From positions 1-32,425 of the forward strand of contig JADLCB010000012.1 in NCBI GenBank assembly GCA_020847375.1: a DNA stretch of 32,425 nucleotides. Direction: 5' to 3'. The translations under genes and the position numbers were made by a program. This DNA comes from Phycisphaerales bacterium (GTDB taxonomy: Bacteria > Planctomycetota > Phycisphaerae > Tepidisphaerales > Tepidisphaeraceae). Of this stretch, positions 6,847 through 14,742 are shown one piece after another (the first letter of the stretch is position 1; every line of letters begins with the position of its first letter). The notes under the pieces were generated by a model, which saw only the letters and a program-made list of their open reading frames with translations, had not been told where the DNA came from and did not search any database.

Positions 6847-7137
6847 ATGAATGTTATCAATCCTTTTGCTGGTTCCATCGTCCAGAGCGTCGATGTGCAA
6901 AAGCAGCAGGCCGATGCCAAGTCATCCCAGTTGCGCCGTCAGCAGGAGCGGCTGCGCAATGTGGCGGTCGAAGGCGATCGTTATATTCATACGGTCAAAA
7001 GTGCTGATGAACTCAACGCCATCGGCCAGCAACCGGATGACGCCCGCCAAGGCCGCAAGCAGCGGCGAACGCGCGGTCAAAACCCTCAGCCGCAAGCAGA
7101 GCAAACCGATGCGCCGCGCCTCGATCTCAAGGCATGA
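6847..7137 (+). CDS. Small conserved-looking hydrophilic protein, function unknown
   Basis: A 96-residue protein starting MNVINPFAGSIVQS, followed by a Gln/Arg/Lys-rich helical stretch. The C-terminal tail is low in complexity, rich in Gln, Arg and Pro, and ends in PRLDLKA. The ATG at 6847 follows AAGGCGG (6834-6840) with a 6-nt spacer, which sets this start over the in-frame one at 6781. There is no signal peptide or membrane helix, so it is likely cytosolic. From memory, short proteins with the same N-terminal MNVINP and C-terminal LDL signature occur in Planctomycetota, but I cannot search to confirm this. It converges on trmH and has no obvious operon partner. Confidence 0.7.
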   Translation: MNVINPFAGSIVQSVDVQKQQADAKSSQLRRQQERLRNVAVEGDRYIHTVKSADELNAIGQQPDDARQGRKQRRTRGQNPQPQAEQTDAPRLDLKA

Positions 7138-7215
7138 TCGCCTATCGGTGATCCAGCGCCGGGGATGAAATATTCAAAAGCCACATGTCGGGCGGAATGA
7201 TTGGGGCGCAGCCGC

Positions 7216-7262
7216 CGCCAGCCTGGGTGTCGCACCAGCTCGTGCAAGGAGCTGGGCTGGCG
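7216..7262. repeat. Nested inverted repeats between convergent genes
   Basis: CGCCAGCC (7216-7223) pairs with GGCTGGCG (7255-7262), and inside it CCAGCTC (7235-7241) pairs with GAGCTGG (7249-7255), sharing one base. No T tract follows on either strand. It lies between the small gene ending at 7137 and the trmH stop at 7277. It could slow transcription or protect 3' ends, but it is not a standard terminator. Confidence 0.4.
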
Positions 7263-7276
7263 CGAGTATGATCGGA

Positions 7277-8077
7277 TCATCCAGCCCTGTGGGTCAGTGC
7301 GTACATCATAATGCCGGCGCTGACCGCCACATTTAACGAATCCACCGCTGCTGCCATGGGGATCGTGATCAGATCATCGCACTGTGCCAATTCCTCCGGG
7401 CGCAGACCGTGGGCTTCGTTGCCCAGCAGCAGCGCCAACCGTGTCGGTCGCTGATAGTTTTGAAGCGGTGTCACCTTTTCATCCAGCACCGCACCAGCCA
7501 GCCGGACATTCCATCGCTGGCGCAACTGCTGCAGATCATCCCCCAGTCGCTGACAACGGACGATTGGCATTGAAAAAACCGTGCCCATCGAAATACGGAT
7601 GGCCTGTCGATAAAACGGATCGCAGCTGCGCTCCCCCAGTATCACCGCATGACAACCAAAGGCTGCGGCGATGCGCACCATGGCACCCAGATTTTCCGTG
7701 CTGGCGGCTTCAGGCAGGATCATCAGCGTCAGCAACGGGCCAGCCTGTTCCATGATCTGCTGCAGCGATGGCGCTGGTTGCCTGCGCCCACAGGCGAGAA
7801 TACCCGATTGCAACGTGAATCCGACGATCGATCGCATCATTTGGCGCGTGATGATGTAGACGGGCGTTGGCTGGGGAGTTGCCGCCAACATTTCATCGGC
7901 CCGCTGCTGGGTGACCAGTAAGGATTCAACGGCAAAGCGTGAAGCCAGCAAACGACGGACGACCAATTCGCTTTCAGCTATGAAAAATTGGCCCTGCCGC
8001 GCCAACTCGCGATCTTTCAGATCACGATAGACCGCCAGGCGCGGGTCATCGAGACTGTTGATTAAAATCCCAGCCAT
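7277..8077 (-). CDS. TrmH/SpoU-family RNA 2'-O-ribose methyltransferase
   Basis: A 266-residue SPOUT methyltransferase that would transfer a methyl group from S-adenosylmethionine to a ribose 2'-OH in rRNA or tRNA. Residues 1-100 form the substrate-binding N-terminal domain (FFIAESELVVRRLL). The trefoil-knot domain shows motif 1 in TENLGAMVRIAAAFG (about 127-141, with the conserved Asn and Arg135), motif 2 in LLLGNEAHGL (216-225) and motif 3 in IPMAAAVDSLNVAVSAGIM (239-257). The length is normal for 23S rRNA methyltransferases of this family, but the exact target cannot be read from sequence. It starts 18 nt after the purD stop on the same strand, so the two are probably cotranscribed. No clear Shine-Dalgarno site precedes the ATG. 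Confidence 0.93.
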   Translation of the reverse strand: MAGILINSLDDPRLAVYRDLKDRELARQGQFFIAESELVVRRLLASRFAVESLLVTQQRADEMLAATPQPTPVYIITRQMMRSIVGFTLQSGILACGRRQPAPSLQQIMEQAGPLLTLMILPEAASTENLGAMVRIAAAFGCHAVILGERSCDPFYRQAIRISMGTVFSMPIVRCQRLGDDLQQLRQRWNVRLAGAVLDEKVTPLQNYQRPTRLALLLGNEAHGLRPEELAQCDDLITIPMAAAVDSLNVAVSAGIMMYALTHRAG

Positions 8078-8095
8078 GGCCGTTGTGACGATGAA

Positions 8096-9364
8096 TCAGC
8101 GGACCGCCTGGTGTCCGATGTCATGACGGTAGTGCATGCCGTCAAAATGAATCTTCTTCATCGCTTCGTAGGCGCGTTTTTGGGCACTGGCGATGGTGTC
8201 ACCCAGCGCAGTGACGCTGAGAACGCGCCCGCCGTCGGTGAGTATGCGCTTGCCGTCGCGGCGCGTGCCGCTGTGAAAAACCTTCACATCGGTCATGGCA
8301 TCGGCTTCGTCCAAGCCGGTAATTTCCAGCCCTTTGGGGTACTTGCCGGGGTAGCCCTTGCTGGTGGCTACGACCGACAGGCACGGACGCGGGTCCCAGG
8401 GAATTTGAATCTGATCCAATGTCCCATCGACAACGGCCAGCATGATGCGCATCAAATCACCTTTGAATCGCATCATCAGTGGTTGGGTTTCCGGGTCGCC
8501 AAACCGGCAGTTGAACTCCAGCACGCGCGGTCCGCTGCTGGTCAGCATCAGCCCGGCATAAAGCACGCCACGATAATCGATTCCTTCGCGCACCATGCCA
8601 TCGATGGTCGGCACGAGGATATCGCGCTCGATCTGGCTGGTGATACTGTCGGTTACAACGGGGGTGGGGCTGTACGCGCCCATGCCACCGGTCATGGGGC
8701 CGGTATCGCCGTCGTCGATCGGTTTGTGGTCCTGGGCGCTTTCCATCGTGTAGATGCTCCGCCCGGAGACAAAAGCGAGGATGGAACACTCCGGCCCCTG
8801 CATCAGCTCCTCGATCACCACCCGCGCCCCGGCAGCGCCGAATTCCTGCTGACGCATCACACGGTCAATCGCTTCCAGGGCGTCTTCCGTGCGATAGCAC
8901 AAGGTTACACCCTTACCCTTGGCCAGGCCGGCGGCCTTGATGACCAGCGGTTCGTTACGGAAGCGAACGTATTCTTCAGCCTGCTCAACCTGCGTGAAGC
9001 TGCGTGCCTCCGCCGTCGGGATCGACTGATTGCGCATGATCTCCTTGGCAAACCATTTATCCGCTTCGATCTGCGCCGCAGCCCGGTTGGGGCCAAACAC
9101 CTTGACACCGCCCTTTTGCAACCGGTCGGTCAAACCCATCGCCAGCGGATCTTCCGGGCCGATCACGACCAGCTCGATTTTCTGCTGGCGGACAAAGGAT
9201 TCGATTTTGGCCAGGTCGTCAACCGCAATGGGAACCAGCTCCGCCACCTGCTCGATGCCCGGGTTCCCCGGAGCGCAGTACAGGGCTGTACACAAGGGGC
9301 TGTCAGCCAGTCTCCACGCCAGGGCATGTTCGCGTCCACCACTACCAATCAGCAATACTCGCAT
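8096..9364 (-). CDS. purD: Phosphoribosylamine-glycine ligase (GAR synthetase)
   Basis: This enzyme ligates glycine to 5-phosphoribosylamine using ATP, the second step of de novo purine synthesis, in the cytosol. The 422-residue product has the N-terminal fold (LIGSGGREHALAW, APGNPG, VIGPEDPL) and an ATP-grasp core with VIKAAGLAKGKGV (141-153), TGGMGAYSP (225-233) and the metal-binding segment LEFNCRFGDPETQ (282-294). The ATG at 9364 is chosen because MRVLLIGSGG is the family's usual N-terminus. The frame is open further upstream but crosses the intergenic region. No strong ribosome binding site is visible. It is the first gene of a likely purD-trmH unit and is divergent from the MltA-like gene. 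Confidence 0.97.
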   Translation of the reverse strand: MRVLLIGSGGREHALAWRLADSPLCTALYCAPGNPGIEQVAELVPIAVDDLAKIESFVRQQKIELVVIGPEDPLAMGLTDRLQKGGVKVFGPNRAAAQIEADKWFAKEIMRNQSIPTAEARSFTQVEQAEEYVRFRNEPLVIKAAGLAKGKGVTLCYRTEDALEAIDRVMRQQEFGAAGARVVIEELMQGPECSILAFVSGRSIYTMESAQDHKPIDDGDTGPMTGGMGAYSPTPVVTDSITSQIERDILVPTIDGMVREGIDYRGVLYAGLMLTSSGPRVLEFNCRFGDPETQPLMMRFKGDLMRIMLAVVDGTLDQIQIPWDPRPCLSVVATSKGYPGKYPKGLEITGLDEADAMTDVKVFHSGTRRDGKRILTDGGRVLSVTALGDTIASAQKRAYEAMKKIHFDGMHYRHDIGHQAVR

Positions 9365-9437
9365 GGCTGCAAGTGTAAGGTGCGGGATGAATACGAACAA
9401 CAGGCGACCAATCGGCGCCGATGAGCGTGCAGCCTGA

Positions 9438-9449
9438 AGTTGTACAACT
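9438..9449. promoter_or_regulatory. Perfect 12-bp palindrome between purD and mltA
   Basis: AGTTGTACAACT is a perfect palindrome in the divergent purD/mltA gap. Part of it is also enclosed by GTGCAG (9427-9432) and CTGCAC (9448-9453). It is a candidate operator for a dimeric repressor. The regulator is unknown, and nothing shows which of the two genes it would serve. Confidence 0.35.
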
Positions 9450-9480
9450 GCACCAAGGGTCGGTAATTTTAGGCTGCTTA

Positions 9481-9509
9481 AAGACATTGACGCACGAGTG
9501 CGGTACGAT
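9481..9509 (+). promoter_or_regulatory. Weak candidate promoter for the MltA-like gene
   Basis: AAGACA (9481-9486, four of six) is followed by a 17-bp spacer and TACGAT (9504-9509, four of six), about 30 nt before the ATG. The spacing is ideal but the hexamers are only moderate. Confidence 0.25.
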
Positions 9510-9538
9510 GCCAGCCAATCAACCCAAAAGGATGGAGC

Positions 9539-10834
9539 ATGACCAGAACATTGACGAACGGAATTCGTCTGCTGCTGATAAGCGTGTTGATCGGCATCGG
9601 TGCCAGTTGCGCCAAAAAAAAGCAGCCCGCCGCTGTTCCGATTGATTTCAGTCAGGCACTTCCGCCTGGTCAGATGGCGCTGCGCAAAATAGCGCCGGAA
9701 CAATATCCCGACTTCGCGCCCGCTTTTGCCAACGCCAACCTGGTTGCGGTCGATACATCGCTGGCCAATTCGCAGCAGTATCTGGCCCGGCCGTCGTCGC
9801 GAGGTTATTTCCCCTATCTGGATATCAGCCATGACCGGGCACTGGCCAGCGTCAATCGGTTGCGCCAGATCGTCAAGCGCGAACTGACAAATCCATCAGC
9901 CAGTCCAGTCAGTCTGAATGCAGAGATCGCCCGTGATTTTGAAGTGTATCAGTCGCTCGGCGCCCCTGATGGTCAGGGAGGGTATACCCAGCGCGTGCTC
10001 TTTACCGGTTATTACACGCCGATCCTGCCAGCCAGTTTGACGCGCCAGGGGCCGTATCAGTATCCGCTTTATAAACGGCCGGCGGATTTGTCGTCAGATC
10101 CGATTACGGGTGAAGTTTTTGGCCAGAAGCTGGCCGATGGTACGCTGCGGGCCTATCCCACCCGTGCCCAGATCGAGCGCAGCGGCATGCTCGCCGGTCA
10201 GGAGCTGGTGTGGCTGAAGGATCGTTTTGATGCTTATATTCTGCACATTCAAGGTTCGGGAAAACTGCGGCTGCTCGATGGGCAACTGATGGAGGTGGGT
10301 TACGCCGGCAACAATGGCTATGCTCCGGTGAGTGTGGCACTGGAATTGGTGAAGGATGGCCACATTGCGCGTCAGGAGTTGAATCTCAGGCGTGTGCGGC
10401 AGTTTTTCCAGACCAATCCGCAGATGCTCGATGTCTACCTGGCGAAGAATCCGCGTTTTGTTTTCTTCACGCAAAGTCACGGAGGCCCGTTTGGCAGTTT
10501 GAATGTGCCGGTGACGCCGTTTGCTTCCATTGCGACCGACAAATCCGTTTATCCGCGCGCCATGCCGGCGTTTTTGCACGTGCCCGTACCAAGTGGAACC
10601 AGTGGCAGCATGACGAATTTCCGTGGTTTCATGATGGATCAGGATACCGGTGGGGCGATTCGTGCCTCCGGTCGTTGTGATATTTATATGGGTCAGGGGG
10701 ATGAAGCCGAGCGCCTGGCCGGTTATCAACTGCATGAAGGGGCGCTGTATTATCTGGCGATTAAACCACAACTGATTCAGCAGAATCTGCAGGCCGATCA
10801 TTCCGAATCCCCGACACCGGCGGCAGGAAACTAA
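9539..10834 (+). CDS. mltA: MltA-like membrane-bound lytic murein transglycosylase
   Basis: This protein cleaves the glycan strands of peptidoglycan, forming 1,6-anhydromuropeptides, in the periplasm. It is 431 residues long. An N-terminal hydrophobic segment (about residues 9-23, LLLISVLIGIGAS) is followed by Cys24, suggesting lipoprotein processing, although the -3 position is not the usual Leu. The MltA domain shows TGYYTPILPAS, LKDRFDAYILHIQGSG and FFTQSHGGPFG. The C-terminal 3D region contains QDTGGAIRASGRCDIYMGQG, with the conserved Asp residues 369 and 381. The ATG at 9539 follows AAAGGA (9527-9532) with a 6-nt spacer. It is divergent from purD, convergent with recJ, and has no operon partner. 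A short Pro/Ser tail follows the domain. Confidence 0.93.
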   Translation: MTRTLTNGIRLLLISVLIGIGASCAKKKQPAAVPIDFSQALPPGQMALRKIAPEQYPDFAPAFANANLVAVDTSLANSQQYLARPSSRGYFPYLDISHDRALASVNRLRQIVKRELTNPSASPVSLNAEIARDFEVYQSLGAPDGQGGYTQRVLFTGYYTPILPASLTRQGPYQYPLYKRPADLSSDPITGEVFGQKLADGTLRAYPTRAQIERSGMLAGQELVWLKDRFDAYILHIQGSGKLRLLDGQLMEVGYAGNNGYAPVSVALELVKDGHIARQELNLRRVRQFFQTNPQMLDVYLAKNPRFVFFTQSHGGPFGSLNVPVTPFASIATDKSVYPRAMPAFLHVPVPSGTSGSMTNFRGFMMDQDTGGAIRASGRCDIYMGQGDEAERLAGYQLHEGALYYLAIKPQLIQQNLQADHSESPTPAAGN

Positions 10835-10911
10835 AATGAATCGAAATCAGATTTGAACAGCCAGAAGTGGCGGGAAGCAGCGATGGACTGCGATAAACTG
10901 CGGAGGTCAGT

Positions 10912-12807
10912 TCAGTTGTCACCACCCGCCAGGCGGATATCTTTTATTTCCAGCTCGACATTGGTGTAACCGTTGAATTGATTGACCTTCGGTTCGACGA
11001 CCAGGTCAACATGACAGCCAGGCGTCAGCTTCTCCTGCCAGTGGGCCAGATTAAAACCGATTCCTTTCATGCGCGTGTTGCCCTGGCAGATCTGTAATTG
11101 CAGATGCTCGCCATTTTTACCGACACTGCGCGGCGGGGCGGTGATTTCCACATCCAGACAGGCCAGCAGCGGTTTGCGATTATCACAACCAAACGGTTCA
11201 AGCCGATCCAGCGCCTGAATCAGGGGCAGGGTGATCTGCTGCAATGGTGCGGCACATTCAACATCGAGGCGCGGGCGGAGCATCTCCAGCGTAATCTGTG
11301 CATGGGCGTGGGCTGCAAACGCCTGACGGAAGGCGTCCAGTTGGGCGCTATCGAGCTGGCAACCCGCGGCCATGGCGTGGCCGCCATATTTGGTCAGAAT
11401 GTCGGCACATTGGGTGAACGCCTGTGCCAGATTAAAACCTGCGATCGAACGGGCGGAACCATGTCCTGATCCGTTATTCAGCGCCACCATCACGGTTGGC
11501 CGGTGAAAACGATCCACGATGCGCGAGGCAACAATGCCGATCACGCCGGGATGCCAGCCCTCCTGACCAAGGACAAACCCGCGGCACTCGTCATTATCCA
11601 ATCCTAGCTCGTTGATCTGCGCCAGGGCCTGTTCGAGGATCTGGCGCTCCAAAGCCTGACGCGCTTTATTCTGGGCTTCGAGATACGCCGCGAGTTCCTT
11701 GGCGCGGGCTGCATCGGCGTGGGTAAACATTTCCACCACGAGCTGCGCATGCCCGAGTCGTCCACAGGCGTTGAGACGTGGAGCCAGGATGAAACCAATT
11801 TTCCGACTGTCCAGCGCGCGGCCTTCCAGACCCGCCGAGCTGATTAAAGCCTGAATACCGGTCATTTGCGATTGCGGCAACACGTGCAGGCCGTTGGAAG
11901 CGATCACGCGATTTTCGCCGATCAGCGGGACGACATCGGCGATGGTCCCCAAGGCAGCCAGCGCCGTCGCCTGCACGAGAAAATCACGGAATGGTGGGCT
12001 GACCTTCGGGCCGTTCATTTCCTGACCGATGCCCCAGGCCAACTTGAACGCCACGCCTGCCCCGCACAGCGCGGGATTGGGATAGGCCGGTTGACCCGCT
12101 TGGCGCAGACGCGGATGCACCAACGCATAACAATCAGGCAGGTCAGCCAGTGCCATAGCTTCATCACTGCCTGTATTCAGTGGATGATTCTGATCCGAAG
12201 GAGAATCTTCGTCGTCACTGGAACCGTATTCCGGTTCGTCATCCTGATTTTGATTCTGATCCTCGTTGGGATTGGAGTTCGAGTCTTTTTTATTGCGCCA
12301 TTCGTGATGGTCGGTGATGATGAGATCGACGCCGTGCTGGCGGACGATCTGCGCTTCTTTGATACCGGTAATGCCACAATCGACCGTGATGAGCAGCCTG
12401 GCACCGTCGGTGCAGATTTTTTCGACAGCCGCTGGGTTCAGACCGTAACCTTCGGTCATGCGGTGGGGAATGTAGTAGTCAGCCCGTCCGCCGAGGATTT
12501 TAATGGCATGCCAGAGAATGCTCGTGCCGGTAATGCCGTCAACGTCGTAGTCGCCATAGATGACCATTTTTTCGCCGGCCTTGATGGCAGCGACGATACG
12601 CTGGGCAGCTCTGGTCAACCCGAAAATCAGGGCGGGATTGTGCAAATGTCTGAGCGATGGACTCAGGAACTGGCGACACTGATCAAAATCGCCCAAACCG
12701 CGATTCAATAGGATCTGCGCGATGATCGGACTGGTGCGCAGTTGCGCCGCCAGTGCGTCAGCCGAAGGATGAAATTGAGGGATATTCCAACGCTTTTCTT
12801 TGTGCAT
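10912..12807 (-). CDS. recJ: Single-stranded-DNA-specific 5'-3' exonuclease RecJ with acidic insertion
   Basis: RecJ degrades single-stranded DNA 5' to 3' in recombination and mismatch or base-excision repair, using Mn/Mg. The 631 residues contain the DHH phosphoesterase motifs: VIYGDYDVDG (82-91), ITVDCG (140-145) and IITDHHE (163-169). The DHHA1 domain holds FVLGQEGWHPGVIGIVASR and the glycine-rich GHGSAR and GGHAMAAG segments, and the C-terminal OB fold follows. The protein is longer than a typical RecJ of about 570 because of an insert at about residues 171-222, directly after DHHEW and before ALVHPRL. The insert is rich in Asn, Gln, Asp, Glu and Ser. The ATG at 12807 follows a weak AGGG. 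The catalytic residues are intact. The gene faces mltA at its 3' end. Confidence 0.97.
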   Translation of the reverse strand: MHKEKRWNIPQFHPSADALAAQLRTSPIIAQILLNRGLGDFDQCRQFLSPSLRHLHNPALIFGLTRAAQRIVAAIKAGEKMVIYGDYDVDGITGTSILWHAIKILGGRADYYIPHRMTEGYGLNPAAVEKICTDGARLLITVDCGITGIKEAQIVRQHGVDLIITDHHEWRNKKDSNSNPNEDQNQNQDDEPEYGSSDDEDSPSDQNHPLNTGSDEAMALADLPDCYALVHPRLRQAGQPAYPNPALCGAGVAFKLAWGIGQEMNGPKVSPPFRDFLVQATALAALGTIADVVPLIGENRVIASNGLHVLPQSQMTGIQALISSAGLEGRALDSRKIGFILAPRLNACGRLGHAQLVVEMFTHADAARAKELAAYLEAQNKARQALERQILEQALAQINELGLDNDECRGFVLGQEGWHPGVIGIVASRIVDRFHRPTVMVALNNGSGHGSARSIAGFNLAQAFTQCADILTKYGGHAMAAGCQLDSAQLDAFRQAFAAHAHAQITLEMLRPRLDVECAAPLQQITLPLIQALDRLEPFGCDNRKPLLACLDVEITAPPRSVGKNGEHLQLQICQGNTRMKGIGFNLAHWQEKLTPGCHVDLVVEPKVNQFNGYTNVELEIKDIRLAGGDN

Positions 12808-12900
12808 CCGAACCCTGTTTAGTGTCGGGAATGCACATTGTAAACCAGTTGGCTACAGGCTGCGACCTGACGGGGAACTTTATGCTTGCAGCTCAAATAT

Positions 12901-12914
12901 ATATTGATCAATAT
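12901..12914. promoter_or_regulatory. Perfect 14-bp palindrome in the recJ/gntR gap
   Basis: ATATTGATCAATAT is a perfect palindrome in the AT-rich region between the divergent recJ and gntR genes. It is a candidate operator, possibly for the adjacent FCD-type GntR regulator. It lies about 135 nt upstream of the gntR -35 box and about 95 nt from the recJ start. Confidence 0.35.
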
Positions 12915-13005
12915 TAACCATAACTTATTTGTTTCGCTACACTTAGAATCATATCTATCATTTAACCACAAGAAATTCCAACGCAACGACTTGAAAATTT
13001 CCTTC

Positions 13006-13036
13006 GCGCGAAAATTCGCAGCAAATAAGCGCGAAA
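13006..13036 (+). repeat. Direct repeat GCGCGAAA upstream of the gntR promoter
   Basis: GCGCGAAA occurs at 13006-13013 and 13029-13036, 23 bp apart, just over two helical turns. The second copy ends 11 bp before the -35 box of the gntR promoter. The position suits a regulator binding on one face of the helix, but only the repeat itself is seen. Confidence 0.4.
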
Positions 13037-13047
13037 CAAGAATTTTC

Positions 13048-13076
13048 TTGACACCAGAGGATACGCTGGATACAGT
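13048..13076 (+). promoter_or_regulatory. Predicted sigma70-type promoter of gntR (leaderless)
   Basis: A perfect TTGACA (13048-13053) is followed by a 17-bp spacer and TACAGT (13071-13076, four of six). The expected transcription start, 7 nt downstream, is G13083, the first base of the preferred GTG start codon. The gene would then have a leaderless mRNA. Confidence 0.65.
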
Positions 13077-13082
13077 GTGTTC

Positions 13083-13859
13083 GTGGAGATTATTAATCAT
13101 CGTGATCGAGCGTATGCTCACATTCGCCATAAGATACTAGTTGGCGAGATTCCCGTTGGTGAGCGTCTTTCGCCCGAAGGGCTGGCTAAAGAGATTGGCG
13201 TGAGTCGGACACCGATGCGCGAGGCGCTCGCGCAGTTGGGAGCCGAGGGTTTGCTGAAACAAGTGCCGCAGTATGGGACATTCGTAAAAGAAGTGAGCCG
13301 GGATGAACTTTCTGAAATATACGAATTGCGCGAGATACTGGAGGGAATTGCCGCCGAACGTGCGGCGACGCGTATTACGGCAGAGCGGTTATGTGAATTG
13401 GAGCAATTGTGCGATCAGATGCATCAGATGTGCCGACGATTGCGGAATGGAAAGTTGACCCATTTCCCGATAGAGCAGGAGAAACGGTGGGCGCTGATCG
13501 ACATGAGGTTTCACGCCATTATTCTGGCTGCTTCTGGCAGCACGTGGCTGCAGAAAATTGCTACTGATATCAAGTTGCTGAACAATGTAGTTGGACGTCA
13601 GTGGGTATCTCGCGACCGATATCGAGTGCGGGGGCACTACCTTACTTGGGCCGCACATTTGCGCATAACAAGGTCATTAAAGCGTCGTAGCGGTTCGGCT
13701 GCTCGGCAGCATATGAGCGAACACATTCGTGGTGCGCGAAGAACAATGCTGGAGCACTATTGGCCAAGGGAAGTAGTGGATCGTGCTTATGATCGCAATG
13801 CATTCACTCTGCAAGTAGTGGAAGATGGTGAAGAGTCTTCCGAAATGAAACATTATTAA
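13083..13859 (+). CDS. GntR-family transcriptional regulator, FadR/FCD subfamily
   Basis: A 258-residue regulator. Residues 5-70 form the winged helix-turn-helix (GEIPVGERLSPEGLAKEIGV, then SRTPMREALAQLGAEGLL). From about residue 75 comes an all-helical FCD ligand-binding domain. The usual metal ligands of FCD domains are all present: Asp140 and His144 in DMRFH, His192 in AHLRI and His214 in SEHI. The ligand is therefore probably a small carboxylate or sugar acid bound through a metal. Start GTG 13083 coincides with the predicted transcription start. The in-frame GTG 13077 touches the -10 box and is less likely. It heads a plus-strand cassette with a pseudopilin, a PEP-CTERM protein and a secreted hydrolase-like protein, and probably controls it. 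Confidence 0.93.
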   Translation: MEIINHRDRAYAHIRHKILVGEIPVGERLSPEGLAKEIGVSRTPMREALAQLGAEGLLKQVPQYGTFVKEVSRDELSEIYELREILEGIAAERAATRITAERLCELEQLCDQMHQMCRRLRNGKLTHFPIEQEKRWALIDMRFHAIILAASGSTWLQKIATDIKLLNNVVGRQWVSRDRYRVRGHYLTWAAHLRITRSLKRRSGSAARQHMSEHIRGARRTMLEHYWPREVVDRAYDRNAFTLQVVEDGEESSEMKHY

Positions 13860-13939
13860 GACGGCATCATATCGATCGAAATTTCATGACTCGTCAAAGC
13901 TGCATAAGTTCAATTTGTATCTCAACTGACAGCATTAGG

Positions 13940-14686
13940 ATGTCAGGCCGCCAAGAGCTTCGTCATGGTTTCACGCTGGTGGAGTTGCTTGTCGTCGTAG
14001 GCATTATATCGATTCTTATCGCGATTTTGTTACCCGCTCTAAATAAAGTTCGTCAGCAGGCCAATCAGATGCAGTGCCTGAGCAATTTGCGCCAACTGGG
14101 AATGGCAACGCAGATGTATGCCCAAGATTACAATGGATACATGCCGTCCTCGCGGGTAGGAGCCAATCGGTATGATACGCCGGCTCCGATTCAGTGGTAT
14201 CTTCACTTGGTTCCGTATCTCTCGCCGGACAAACCGACGATCGCGGACACCAGCGGCTTGAATGGAGCCGGCGGCACATGGAGTTGGGAAACGTATGCCG
14301 CCCCCATCAATAGACTGGCCTGTCCGGCGGCGGAGTTGGAGAACATCCCGGCGACGTTGAGCGTTCACCGAACCTATGGTATGTCGATGGCCATAGACGA
14401 CACTGAATTTTCGGAAGGCATCGGCCTGTTTGTCTGGACGTCAAACCAGACACGACGAGTTTCGCAAATTCGCAACGCTTCGACTGCGTTTTTGTGCATC
14501 GATACTCAATCGACTGAGTATATCTATCCAACACTCTATTCTCTTCTGTCCTCCACGGAACGGCTGTATTACTTGCCGCAGCGCCACCCAGGTGGATATG
14601 CAGCCGTTTTTTGTGATGGGCATGGTGAGATGGTCCCTCAAAAAGATCTGGCCGAGCCGAAATTATGGTTATGGAAAACGCACTGA
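13940..14686 (+). CDS. Prepilin-type protein with N-terminal cleavage/methylation motif and C-terminal H-X9-DG motif
   Basis: A 248-residue type II-secretion/pseudopilin-like protein. The leader (about 10 residues, ending RHG) precedes the cleavage and methylation motif GFTLVELLVVVGI. The hydrophobic helix runs on to ILLPALNKVR, and CLSNLRQLGMATQMYAQDYN follows, typical of the planctomycete and Lentisphaerae families. Near the C-terminus His216 and Asp226-Gly227 form the H-X9-DG motif. ATG 13940 gives a short basic leader. The in-frame ATG 13886 would add 18 residues that do not look like a leader. Neither has a clear ribosome binding site. No secretion ATPase, peptidase or other pilus gene is nearby, so this is an orphan pseudopilin that must use machinery encoded elsewhere. 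It is probably cotranscribed with gntR. Confidence 0.93.
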   Translation: MSGRQELRHGFTLVELLVVVGIISILIAILLPALNKVRQQANQMQCLSNLRQLGMATQMYAQDYNGYMPSSRVGANRYDTPAPIQWYLHLVPYLSPDKPTIADTSGLNGAGGTWSWETYAAPINRLACPAAELENIPATLSVHRTYGMSMAIDDTEFSEGIGLFVWTSNQTRRVSQIRNASTAFLCIDTQSTEYIYPTLYSLLSSTERLYYLPQRHPGGYAAVFCDGHGEMVPQKDLAEPKLWLWKTH

Positions 14687-14742
14687 ATCAGTAATAGTTC
14701 GGATCACCCACTTACTCCTCTTGTTGAGGAAAGGAGCATTTT

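Noticed and set aside
8111..9424. Long plus-strand open frame opposite purD (437 codons)
   Set aside because: purD on the minus strand has every family motif. The plus-strand product is a codon-shadow protein rich in His and Arg.
11866..12711. Plus-strand open frame opposite recJ
   Set aside because: It mirrors recJ, including a hydrophobic run that is only the complement of the Asn/Gln/Asp insertion.
13640..13710. Possible pair of compensating frameshifts in gntR, because a shifted frame reads HNKVIKA, like an FCD helix
   Set aside because: The normal frame aligns with the FCD consensus at the correct length, with His192 and His214 and the hydrophobic positions in register, so no frameshift is needed.
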